From NCBI GenBank assembly GCA_000242935.3, contig CP007053.1, positions 5,317,001-5,381,000 on the forward strand: DNA of 64,000 bases, written 5' to 3'. This document shows, in pieces, positions 43,735-51,417 of this stretch (its first letter is position 1; each line of letters begins with the position of its first letter). Position numbers and translations under genes: made by a program. The stretch comes from Opitutaceae bacterium TAV5 (GTDB lineage Bacteria; Verrucomicrobiota; Verrucomicrobiia; Opitutales; Opitutaceae). Under the pieces are notes generated by a model. That model was not told where the DNA came from. It did not search any database and was given only the letters and a program-made list of their open reading frames with translations.

Positions 43735-45534
43735 ACCCTGTCGTTTCCCGAAACGTCGCGCCAGCCAGCCGGGCTCCGCCTCGAGATTCTCCCGCGAGCG
43801 GATACGCCGGGCAGACAACACCGCGCCGCGCCCGAGGTAACCGACCAGTTCCCGGGGATTGTGCCGGCTGACGACCGGCAGCCGGCCGATGTCGTGCGCA
43901 TGCAGGCGCTCCACCGCGTCGTGCAGGGATTCGTCAGGCCAGGCGCAGACGGGAGAGGGGCTCATCGCCGCACGGACCTCCTTCTGCGCTTCGCCCCGTG
44001 CGACGGCGTCGAGCACATCGCGTCGTGTGATGATGCCCGCCAGCGTGCCATCGTCTTCCGTGACCAGCAGGGCCTGGTGGTGGCAGACCTCGGGATCGTT
44101 TGCTCCGATCCGGTCGGCCAGCTCGCCGGTTTTCATGCCGGCAAAAATTGTGCGGGGAACTTTTTCCATGACCTGCCCGACGGTCACGTGCGCAAACACG
44201 TCGGCATCGAATTCCGTCGGCACACGCACGCCGTTTTGCTCGACGGGGCTCGTCATGAGGGAGCGGGCCGAAAGCAGGCTGGCCGTCGCGAGTGCGGCGG
44301 TCGCGGCTGTCGCCACCGGCCAAAGCACGCCGGCCTGCTGGGTGATTTCCACCCCCAGCACGATCGAGGCGAAAAATGCCCGCGAGCCTCCGGCAAAAAA
44401 AGCCACCATGCCTGCCAGAGCCGCCAGTTGCGGCGACACGGGGCCGGCCGGCAGCCAGGAGCAACCCGCTGCCAGGATCACGCCCAGCCCGCCGCCGACC
44501 ACCAGCATCGGGGCGAGCGTGCCGCCCGAGGTTCCGCTGCCGAGCGAAACGACCCACGCCACGAGTTTCAGACCGCAGACCAGGGCGATGGCGGCGAGTG
44601 TCAGATGGCCGGCGAGCAGGGAGCCGATCACATCATAACTGGCGCCGAACACCCGGGGCTCGATCCAGCCGATGACGCCGACGAGCAGCCCGCCAGTCAC
44701 CGGCCGCCACATCCAGCTGACCGGCAACCGGGCAAAGAGGTGTTCCGTTCGATGGACAGCGGCGTTGGCAACCACTGCCAGCGCTCCCGCTGCGATTCCG
44801 ATGACGGCAAACACCAGCAACGCGGCTGCCGGCGCGGATCCTGTATCCGGACGGCCCATCGCAAACAGCGCGGCCGGTTCTCCCCACGCAAAACGCAGCG
44901 CCTGCGCCGCCGCCGCGGCGATAGCCACCGGGATGACCGAGCGCGCGCGAAATTCGAACAACAGCAACTCCACCGCCAGCAGGGTGGCCGCCACCGGACT
45001 GCCGAAAATCGCCGTCATCGCGGCGGCGGCACCGGCCGCCAGCAATGTTTTCCGCTCGCCCGCGGTTATGGTCAGAAGCTGTCCGAGTAACGATCCGATC
45101 GCGCTGCCTGTGGCGATAACCGGCCCCTCTGCGCCATAGGGACCCCCGCTGCCGATGGAAACCACCGACGACAGCGGTTTCAGCAAGGCAACGCGCGGGG
45201 CGATGCGGCTGCGGTTGGCCAGCACCTGTTGCATCACTTCGGGAATGCCGTGGCCGAGAATCGCCCGTGATCCGAAGCGCGCCATCAGCGCGATGATTCC
45301 GCCGCCGGCGGCCGGGATCAGGATGACCCACGCTCCGCGGACATGGGCCGCCGCCGAAGTCCACTCTGTGGAAAAACGTCCGTAGAATGCCAGTTGGGTG
45401 AGCGCCGCGATCAGCACATGCAAGGCATGCGCAGCCAGAGTGGCGAAGCCGGCAATCAGAACGGAAAGCCCTGCGAAGAGCAGAAACCGGAGCGGACGAA
45501 CGGAAACGGGCCGGGACGATGGATGGTCACTCAT
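43726..45534 (-). CDS. ClC-family anion channel/transporter with CBS domains
   Basis: 602-residue membrane protein with the ClC pattern of about 10-18 helices, then two CBS domains (about 470-590) for nucleotide control. The filter motifs are GHGIPE (His95 where E. coli ClC has Ser), GSGGPYGAEGP with the gating Glu136, and GSGTSGGTLAP. Retention of Glu136 suggests a proton-coupled antiporter. The filter residue influences anion choice (Pro gives nitrate selectivity in plant CLCa), but His at this position is not unusual in bacteria. The start at 45534 is preceded by a palindrome shared with the HPP gene. Confidence 0.9.
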   Translation of the reverse strand: MSDHPSSRPVSVRPLRFLLFAGLSVLIAGFATLAAHALHVLIAALTQLAFYGRFSTEWTSAAAHVRGAWVILIPAAGGGIIALMARFGSRAILGHGIPEVMQQVLANRSRIAPRVALLKPLSSVVSIGSGGPYGAEGPVIATGSAIGSLLGQLLTITAGERKTLLAAGAAAAMTAIFGSPVAATLLAVELLLFEFRARSVIPVAIAAAAAQALRFAWGEPAALFAMGRPDTGSAPAAALLVFAVIGIAAGALAVVANAAVHRTEHLFARLPVSWMWRPVTGGLLVGVIGWIEPRVFGASYDVIGSLLAGHLTLAAIALVCGLKLVAWVVSLGSGTSGGTLAPMLVVGGGLGVILAAGCSWLPAGPVSPQLAALAGMVAFFAGGSRAFFASIVLGVEITQQAGVLWPVATAATAALATASLLSARSLMTSPVEQNGVRVPTEFDADVFAHVTVGQVMEKVPRTIFAGMKTGELADRIGANDPEVCHHQALLVTEDDGTLAGIITRRDVLDAVARGEAQKEVRAAMSPSPVCAWPDESLHDAVERLHAHDIGRLPVVSRHNPRELVGYLGRGAVLSARRIRSRENLEAEPGWLARRFGKRQGTP

Positions 45535-45572
45535 TGAGCGGATGGTCGCCGGGGAGACCGGCCTCCGGATTA

Positions 45573-45589
45573 ATATCGTCAAACGATAT
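45573..45589. promoter_or_regulatory. Palindromic operator upstream of clc
   Basis: ATATCGT-CAA-ACGATAT, perfect over 7 bp, then AAAT. It lies 38 nt upstream of the clc ATG. The same ATCGT-NNN-ACGAT core plus ATAAAT recurs upstream of the HPP gene (46188-46207), so the two genes probably answer to one regulator, not identified. Confidence 0.6.
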
Positions 45590-45642
45590 AAATGCCAAGC
45601 GCCTGCCGGCTTTTCGCAAGGTGAGGTCCGGAGGAGGCAGGC

Positions 45643-46137
45643 TCATTCCGTCGCGATCTGCGCGGCCCGCCAGTAGTAGCGCGGGTAGCGGTGGTGGCGG
45701 GTGGTGCGGTGATAGAGGATGGCGAGCACGACCAGCGTCAGTGTCCCGGCCAGGGTGGAAAAGACAAGGAAACCCCAGGCGGGTTTGGCGAGAAAGACGA
45801 TGATGGCATTCGAGCCGGCCGGCGGGTGCACGGTGCGCGTCAGCATCATGAAGCCGACGCCCAGGCCGGTTGCCACGCCCATCGCCCACCACTGCGGCCC
45901 GAAGCAGATGAGGCAGACCAGTGCGATGACCGACGCCGAGAGATGCCCGAGCACGACCGACCGCGGCTGCGAGAGCGGAGCTTCCGGCAGGGCGAAGAGC
46001 AGCAGGGCGGAAGCGCCGAACGAGCCGAGCAGCATGAGCTTCTCCGTATTGACGGAGACATAGGCCAGCGAGGAGATCGCGACGATGGTGCCAAGGGTGG
46101 CGAGAATGATCCGGGATTTGCGGAAGGCGGGCGGCAT
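45643..46137 (-). CDS. HPP-family integral membrane protein
   Basis: 164-residue membrane protein with four hydrophobic segments and the family motifs SFGASALLLFALPEAPLSQPR and RTVHPPAGSNAI. HPP proteins in cyanobacteria and chloroplasts have been reported as nitrite transporters, which would fit the nearby siroheme reductase. The ATG at 46137 is chosen because a clc-like palindrome lies about 50 nt upstream, matching the clc arrangement; a GTG at 46197 would overlap that palindrome. Confidence 0.82.
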   Translation of the reverse strand: MPPAFRKSRIILATLGTIVAISSLAYVSVNTEKLMLLGSFGASALLLFALPEAPLSQPRSVVLGHLSASVIALVCLICFGPQWWAMGVATGLGVGFMMLTRTVHPPAGSNAIIVFLAKPAWGFLVFSTLAGTLTLVVLAILYHRTTRHHRYPRYYWRAAQIATE

Positions 46138-46187
46138 GAAAAAGGCGGTGATCAAAAGGGGCGGAACTTTCCGGACCAGCCGATTCC

Positions 46188-46207
46188 ATCGTCTCACGAT
46201 ATAAATA
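46188..46207. promoter_or_regulatory. Palindromic site upstream of the HPP gene
   Basis: ATCGT-CTC-ACGAT followed by ATAAATA, matching the site before clc over the core and the flank ATAAAT. It lies 50 nt upstream of the HPP ATG. Confidence 0.55.
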
Positions 46208-46352
46208 AGATCATGTGATTGTCCGCCACCCCGGCGCAGGGTTTCCGCTGTTGGCAGCCAGGAGCAAGCGTCCGCCGGGCCGGACGGACACTGTTCCCGC
46301 AATCACGCGGCCAGACGACCGCCCGATCCGGAGTTACTTGATCCACGCGAAC

Positions 46353-46609
46353 CATGCCCGCGGGCTGGAGTGTCGAAGTCTCCCTGCTGTTCGCCGCCAT
46401 CGTCGATGCTACGAAAATCCCTGGTTATGATAAAATCACCGATCCCTCCCGGCAGGATTTTCACATCACGGCCTCCGGGCTCCGCACCAACTTCGCCCGC
46501 TAGTATCGCCCCGAAAACGCGCTCACTGTCTGGCGCGATCCGCAACGCTCACGCCCTCGAATTCGACCGCTTTGGCTGGTTGGTTTTCGAGCAGGCAAAA
46601 CAACCCTGA
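46353..46609 (+). pseudogene. Possible degraded gene fragment
   Basis: The frame from ATG 46353 reads about 50 residues (MPAGWSVEVSLLFAAIVDA ... ITASGLRTNFAR) to an in-frame TAG at 46503. Coding-like sequence seems to continue past the stop (YRPENALTVWRDPQ) and then in another frame (HALEFDRFGWLVFEQAKQP) to 46609. This suggests a remnant with a stop and a frameshift. I do not recognise the ancestor, and a chance ORF is possible. Confidence 0.3.
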
Positions 46610-46628
46610 TTACTTTGGCAATGGCGTC

Positions 46629-46735
46629 ATACCAATATCCCGAAGCCTTCGGATTTTTACACCAAGGCCACAAAGATCGTAAAGGATCACGGATGATATC
46701 CTTCGTGTCCTTTGCGACCTTTGTGTAAATCCCAA
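46629..46735. repeat. Type A inverted repeat
   Basis: Left side ACCAATATCCCGAAGCCTTC, then TTTTTACACCAAGGCC and CAAAGATCG units; right side CCTTCGTGTCC, TTTGCGACC and TTTGTGTAAAT. It lies just past the lacI stop (46743) and after the degraded fragment. Confidence 0.85.
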
Positions 46736-46742
46736 CCCCGCT

Positions 46743-47744
46743 TCACGTCGAACCGCGGACGACCAGCTCCGGAGACAGCAGCACACTGACCGGCTCGCGG
46801 CCGGGCGTCTCGATACGCTGCAACAGCAACCGGGCGGCCTCGCTTCCTGCTTCACAGGCGGGCTGACGCACCACCGTAAGCGGCGGTGTGAAAACCGCGG
46901 CCAGCGGCAGATCATCGAAACAGATTACCGCGATCTGTTTGGGAATACGCAGGCCCCGCGCGCGGATCGTCTCCAGCATTCCCACCGCCATCATTCCGTT
47001 GGCCGCAAACAGGGCAGACGGCGGTTCGGCAAGCGAAAGGAGGGCATCCGCATGACGTCGCCCGCTTTCCTGTTTGTAGTCTCCGTGCCGCACCAGCCCC
47101 GTCTCGAACGGCAGTCCGGCCTGTTTCAGCGCCGCGCGGTAGCCGGCGACGCGGGCGCGGCTCGTCGAGGAATTGGCCGGGCCCGCGATCATCCCGATGC
47201 GCGTGTGTCCGCGCGCGACGAGATGCGCAGTCGCCTCGAACGCACCTTGTTTGTTATCCACCTCCACCTTGTCGAGCCTGGCGCCGGAGATCGAACGGTC
47301 GACGCAAACCACCGGCACGCCTTCTGCAGCAAATTCCAGCACGGCCGGGTCGTTCGCTTTCAGGGGCGGGATAATGATGCCGTCCACCGACTCGGCGCGC
47401 ATCACGTCCAGGTAAAACCGTTCCTTCTCCGCGTCCTCGTCGTAGTTGCAAAGCAATACGGCAAAATTCGCCTGGCGGGCCGTGTCCTCCACGCCGCGCG
47501 CGATGTCGGCGAAAAACGGATTCCGGATGTTGGGAATGATCAGCCCGATGAGGTGACAGTTCCCTCCGCTGCGCAGCCGGCGGGCCACGCGGTTGGGCTT
47601 GTAGCCCATCCGGCGCATCACGTCGCGAATGCGCGCGCGCGTCTCCTCGCTGATCCGGCCCGTGTCGTTGATCGTTCGCGAGACGCTGGAAATCGAGACG
47701 CCCGCCTGCCGGGCCACCTCTGTCAGATTCACGTTTGGCTGCAT
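46743..47744 (-). CDS. LacI/RbsR-like transcriptional regulator
   Basis: 333 residues: LacI HTH (VNLTEVARQAGVSISSVSRTI, near residues 4-24), hinge RRMGYKPNRVARRL, then a ribose-binding-protein-like effector domain with IGLIIPNIRNPFF, VDGIIIPPL and VVCVDRSI. It is the subfamily that includes RbsR and CcpA-like regulators. It diverges from nucleoside hydrolase and ribokinase genes, with a CG-centred operator between, so ribose is a likely effector. The start at 47744 places the HTH as expected. Confidence 0.92.
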   Translation of the reverse strand: MQPNVNLTEVARQAGVSISSVSRTINDTGRISEETRARIRDVMRRMGYKPNRVARRLRSGGNCHLIGLIIPNIRNPFFADIARGVEDTARQANFAVLLCNYDEDAEKERFYLDVMRAESVDGIIIPPLKANDPAVLEFAAEGVPVVCVDRSISGARLDKVEVDNKQGAFEATAHLVARGHTRIGMIAGPANSSTSRARVAGYRAALKQAGLPFETGLVRHGDYKQESGRRHADALLSLAEPPSALFAANGMMAVGMLETIRARGLRIPKQIAVICFDDLPLAAVFTPPLTVVRQPACEAGSEAARLLLQRIETPGREPVSVLLSPELVVRGST

Positions 47745-47822
47745 TCGGGCGTGGACATTAGGACAAACCTTTTTCTGCCGACGAGTCTTGTTTTGGCCGC
47801 GAAACGCGTGGAGAAAAACCCG

Positions 47823-47932
47823 AATGGCCACAAAATGTCATTTTGTCCGGCGAGAATCTTCCGCGCGCTTATAAGCGCGATGAAGCGTTTCATGCGCGGC
47901 GCGTTCCTTTGTGTTTTTTGTGGCTATTGCTT
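47823..47932. repeat. Type B palindromic element (forward core)
   Basis: Outer arms AATGGCCACAAAA and TTTGTGTTTTTTGTGGCTAT. The inner core runs CGGCGAGAATCTTCC, the palindrome CGCGCTTATAAGCGCG (47864-47879), then ATGAAGCGTTTCATGCGCGG. The core of the element at 62532-62643 is almost the exact reverse complement. Confidence 0.85.
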
Positions 47933-47993
47933 GTCGGAGCGGCGGGGACGCCGCCGCTCCAATGCCCCGGAGCTTGCCCTGGAAATCTTTACT

Positions 47994-48029
47994 CACGGTT
48001 AAATTGAGAAAACGTTTGCTCAATCCGTG
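47994..48029. promoter_or_regulatory. LacI/RbsR-type operator
   Basis: TTGAGAAAAC and GTTTGCTCAA (48004-48023) form a 20-bp CG-centred palindrome with one mismatched pair; it extends to ATTGAG/CTCAAT (48003-48024), and CACGG/CCGTG flank further out. The AAACGTTT centre is the classic LacI/RbsR-family operator core. It lies 38 nt before the nucleoside hydrolase gene and divergent from the RbsR-like gene. Confidence 0.8.
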
Positions 48030-48067
48030 GGATTTCACCTTTCTTCCATCGACCCGAATCCCTGCCC

Positions 48068-48985
48068 ATGACTGAAAAACTTCTCCTCGACACCGACATC
48101 GGCTCCGATGTGGACGACGCCGTCTGCCTCGCCTGGCTGCTCCTCGAACCGGCCTGCGAACTGCTCGGCATCACCACCGTTACCGGCGACACGGCAGCCC
48201 GTGCCGCGCTCGCTGATGCCCTGTGCCGGCGTACGGGGAAAGCCGGAATTCCTGTCTATCCCGGCCTCGCCAAACCGCTGCTTCTGCCGGAAAGCCGCCA
48301 ACCCCGCGTGCCGCAGGCCACTATCCTGGCGGAGGGTAAATGGCCGCACACACCCGCCGGCGATTTTCCGAAGCACGAGGCGATCCGGTTCCTCCAGCAA
48401 ACCATCCGCGCTCACCCCGGCGAGGTGACGCTCCTCGCTATCGGCCCGCTGACCAACATTGGCGCCCTTTTCACCATCGACCCGGAAATTCCCTCGCTTC
48501 TGAAATCGCTCGTCATCATGGGGGGCAACTTCACGCCCACCCGCTGGCTCGGCAGCTATGGCGCCGGGCGCTGTGAGTGGAATATCGTCAACGATCCGCA
48601 TGCCGCCGAAATCGTCTACCGCGCCCGGGTTCCGCGGCACCGCTCCGTCGGCATCGACGTGACTTCCCGCGTGAACATGAAACCCGACGAAGTGCGTGAA
48701 AAATTTCGCCGTCCCGGTCTCGACCTCGTGCTCGATATGGCCAGGGTCTGGTTCGATGGCGGACGCGACGAGATCACCTTCCATGATCCGCTTGCCGCCG
48801 TGACCATTTTCGAGCCCGACCTCTGCACCTGGGAACAAGGCAACGTGAACATCGTCACCGATGGACTCATGGAGGGCTACACGCTTTTCAATCCCGACGT
48901 CGCCCCCGCCGAAGCCTTGCATGAAGTCGCCAGCGAGGTAGACGAGGAGCGATTCTTCACCCGTTATTTCAAGAACTTCGCCTGA
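48068..48985 (+). CDS. Inosine-uridine-type nucleoside hydrolase
   Basis: 305-residue nucleoside hydrolase that splits the N-glycosidic bond of nucleosides, giving free base and ribose. The calcium-binding N-terminal signature DTDIGSDVDDAV (Asp10, Asp14, Asp16, Asp17) is complete, and the active-site region GPLTNIG and the NIVNDPHAAEIV and HDPLAA motifs are present. It is controlled from an RbsR-type operator just upstream, and ribokinase follows, so the ribose released would be phosphorylated. Confidence 0.93.
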   Translation: MTEKLLLDTDIGSDVDDAVCLAWLLLEPACELLGITTVTGDTAARAALADALCRRTGKAGIPVYPGLAKPLLLPESRQPRVPQATILAEGKWPHTPAGDFPKHEAIRFLQQTIRAHPGEVTLLAIGPLTNIGALFTIDPEIPSLLKSLVIMGGNFTPTRWLGSYGAGRCEWNIVNDPHAAEIVYRARVPRHRSVGIDVTSRVNMKPDEVREKFRRPGLDLVLDMARVWFDGGRDEITFHDPLAAVTIFEPDLCTWEQGNVNIVTDGLMEGYTLFNPDVAPAEALHEVASEVDEERFFTRYFKNFA

Positions 48986-49007
48986 TTCCGGAAAACAATC
49001 CGGCGGG

Positions 49008-49141
49008 ACCGCTAAAATACGCTAAAGAACGCTAAAATAAAAGACAGGGAGGCCCCCTGATCCGGTTGAATGAGGAGGGAGCGGCTGATGCAGCCTGCTC
49101 CGAATGCTTTTTTAGCGTTTTTCAGCGTATTTTAGCGGTTC
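49008..49141. repeat. Type E inverted repeat (CGCTAAA units)
   Basis: Left arm 49008-49041 is three copies of CGCTAAAATA/CGCTAAAGAA; right arm 49107-49141 is the matching TTTAGCG run. It lies between nucleoside hydrolase and ribokinase. Confidence 0.88.
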
Positions 49142-49155
49142 CTTCCTGCCTTTTT

Positions 49156-50154
49156 ATGTCCGTCGCCAACACCACCCGCCATGCCGTTGCCATCGTCGGC
49201 TCCGCCAACATGGATCTTTCGATTCCCGTCACCTGTCTGCCTCGCACCGGTGAGACCATTCTGGGGGGTGACATGACGACCAATCCGGGCGGCAAGGGAG
49301 CGAACCAGGCGGTCGCCGCCCAGCGCGCCGCCAGCCGGCCCGGCTTTTGCCGCTTCGTCGGGCGCGTGGGCGATGATGTATTCGGACGGCAGTTACGGAA
49401 CGCCCTCGACGCCGATTCCGTCGACACCGCTGCGCTACTGACCACGCCGGGCGCTCCCAGCGGGACAGCCGCCATCATGGTCAATCCCGAGGGAGACAAC
49501 GCCATCGTTGTTTCTCCGGGCGCCAATGCCCGCCTCACGCCGGCCGACATCGCGGGAGTACGCGAGGCGATCACGACTGCGGCCGTTCTCACGGTGCAGC
49601 TCGAAGTGCCGTTCGACACCGTGGCCGCCGCGCTCTCGCTCGCGCGCGAGGCGGGCGTGCTCACGATCCTCGATCCCGCTCCGGCTCCCCAACCCGCATC
49701 GGCCGGGGCGCTCGCCACACTTCCCGACGCGCTCTGGCAGGTTGACATTTTTTCGCCCAACCAGAGCGAGGCCCGGCTTTTGACCGGCATCGCCGTTGAC
49801 GACCTCGATTCGGCACGGGCCGCGGGGGAACGTCTGCTGCAATTCGGTCCCAAAACCGTTGTCCTCAAGCTCGGCGGACTCGGCGCGGCCATCATCACCG
49901 CTGCGCCGTCCGGAGGCGGTCAGGGCGGAAATGCTCCCGTCTTCACGCATATTCCCGCCATCCGCATTCCGGCCGTGGTGGATACGACGGCGGCGGGCGA
50001 CACGTTCACCGGGGCTCTCGCCACTGCCTTGGCCGAAGGACGTTCGTTGGCCGAGGCGGTGCGCTTCGCCGGCATCGCCGGGTCGCTCGCCTGCACCGTT
50101 CGCGGAGCCCAGTCGGCCATCCCTCATCGGCGGGATATCCTGGCTCGCCTGTGA
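49156..50154 (+). CDS. rbsK: Ribokinase
   Basis: 332-residue PfkB-family kinase converting D-ribose to ribose 5-phosphate with ATP. The ribokinase N-terminal signature GSANMDLSIPV, substrate-side NPGGKGANQAVAAQR and catalytic DTTAAGDTFTG are intact. The ATG at 49156 is chosen; the frame upstream runs through the type E repeat. It pairs with the nucleoside hydrolase and the RbsR-like regulator. The symbol is used by family and context. Confidence 0.92.
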   Translation: MSVANTTRHAVAIVGSANMDLSIPVTCLPRTGETILGGDMTTNPGGKGANQAVAAQRAASRPGFCRFVGRVGDDVFGRQLRNALDADSVDTAALLTTPGAPSGTAAIMVNPEGDNAIVVSPGANARLTPADIAGVREAITTAAVLTVQLEVPFDTVAAALSLAREAGVLTILDPAPAPQPASAGALATLPDALWQVDIFSPNQSEARLLTGIAVDDLDSARAAGERLLQFGPKTVVLKLGGLGAAIITAAPSGGGQGGNAPVFTHIPAIRIPAVVDTTAAGDTFTGALATALAEGRSLAEAVRFAGIAGSLACTVRGAQSAIPHRRDILARL

Positions 50155-50280
50155 GATTTGTCTGGCGCGGTTTTCAAATGCGATGCTTCGCGACATTTAG
50201 GGGCAGAGGCGGCGAGCCCGGCGGTTGCGGGCAAACGCGGCAGCGTGAGTCCGGAAAAAACCGGGAGTGCCTACGAGGAG

Positions 50281-51126
50281 TCACACGACGACATCCGCTG
50301 GTACCTGCTGGACGTTGAGACCGCCGTCGATGACGATGCGGGAGCCGATCAGGGTCGGAGCCTGGTCGGAAGCGAGGAAGAGAGCGAGGCGGGCGATCTC
50401 GTCTTGCTGCGTAGGGGCGCGGCCGGGGGTGTTCTGGTGGCGGCGGGCGGTTTGTTCCGGGGACAGGTCATTCCAGCGCGGAGTCCAGATATAGCCGGCG
50501 GAGATGCAGTTGACGCGGATGTCGTGCTGCGCGAGTTCGAGCGACATGGCACGGGTGAGTCCTTCGAGAGCGGCCTTGCTGGTGCAGTATGCGGTGCGTC
50601 CCCAGATGGCGCGCTCGCCGGCGAGCGAGGTGATGTTGATGATCGCCCCGGGGCGGCCTGCATCGCGAAGGTGCCGGGCGGCGAGTTGGGAACAGCGGAA
50701 GGTGCCGTGAAGATTGGCGTCGATGACTTCGCGGAAAAAGGCGGGCGTCTGGCCGAGGAACGTGGTGTCGTCGCCGAGGCCGAGGTGAGCGGCGTTGTTG
50801 ATGAGGATATCGGGGAGGAGGTCGCGGCGGATGAGATCGGCGAAGGCGGCGTCGATGGCCGCCTCGTCGCCGAGGGCGAAGTGGGTGGCGTGGAGAGTGT
50901 CGGGCGAAAGCGCGATGTTCGTCATCGAAGTGCGGATACGTTCACAGGCGGATTCGGCGTCGGCAAGGCGGCGACCGTGGAGGATCGTGCGGGCGCCGGC
51001 CTGTGCGAAGAGCAGCGCAATGGTATGGCCGAGGTTTTGCGTGGAACCGGTGACGAGCACGGTCTTGCCGGTGAAGTCGGGGAGGGGAGCGGTGGGTGCG
51101 TTGTTGGCGGTGAATGCGGGTTTCAT
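50281..51126 (-). CDS. SDR-family oxidoreductase
   Basis: 281-residue short-chain dehydrogenase. The cofactor motif is TGSTQNLG (the third Gly of the usual motif is replaced by Asn-Leu-Gly spacing), NNAA follows the usual strand, and the catalytic Ser in NITSLAG with YCTSK are present, so it is likely active. The C-terminal GSRIVIDGG is typical. It is the last gene of a leftward cluster with a GH39-like hydrolase and an enolase-superfamily dehydratase, so a sugar or sugar-acid oxidation is inferred. Confidence 0.88.
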   Translation of the reverse strand: MKPAFTANNAPTAPLPDFTGKTVLVTGSTQNLGHTIALLFAQAGARTILHGRRLADAESACERIRTSMTNIALSPDTLHATHFALGDEAAIDAAFADLIRRDLLPDILINNAAHLGLGDDTTFLGQTPAFFREVIDANLHGTFRCSQLAARHLRDAGRPGAIINITSLAGERAIWGRTAYCTSKAALEGLTRAMSLELAQHDIRVNCISAGYIWTPRWNDLSPEQTARRHQNTPGRAPTQQDEIARLALFLASDQAPTLIGSRIVIDGGLNVQQVPADVVV

Positions 51127-51141
51127 GGTAGGCGTTTTTTC

Positions 51142-51186
51142 GCTACAGAGTTCACAGAGCTCGGACACGGAGATCACGGAGGCGTG
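51142..51186. repeat. Single stepwise arm
   Basis: A run of CACAGAG/CACGGAG units (ACAGAGTTCACAGAGCTC then ACACGGAGATCACGGAGG). No clear partner arm is seen nearby. It lies just before the SDR gene start. Confidence 0.5.
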
Positions 51187-51230
51187 ATTGATAAATCAGG
51201 GCGATGCAGGAGTTGCGGTTGGTTTTTTAA

Positions 51231-51403
51231 AAACTACGGATTTCACGGATGACACGGATCAGAAAACCGGAATGGCCGCGAAGAGGCAAAAGTCACAAAA
51301 AAGAAAAGTCAGGATAGGCTGAATTTTTTGCGGTTTTTTGTGCCTCTTTGTGGCTATCCCTCTGTTTTGGTTTTTATCCGTTTTATCCGTGTAATCCGTG
51401 GTC
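51231..51403. repeat. Nested inverted repeats (type G around type B-like)
   Basis: The outer arms are ACGGAT units (51231-51265) and ATCCGT units (51366-51403). Inside them is a second palindrome with arms 51268-51306 (AATGGCCGCGAAGAGGC then CACAAAA) and 51324-51358 (TTTTTTGTGCCTCTTTGTGGC). One element sits within the other in the gap between the dehydratase and the SDR gene. Confidence 0.85.
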
Positions 51404-51417
51404 GGTTTGGTGCTGTT

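Noticed and set aside
43561-45090. Long + strand open frame opposite the ClC gene
   Set aside because: Shadow frame rich in Arg, Gly and Pro; the - strand encodes conserved ClC filter motifs and CBS domains.
46138-46302. Longer start for the HPP protein
   Set aside because: It would place the shared palindrome inside or against the coding region; the ATG at 46137 gives the same promoter layout as clc.
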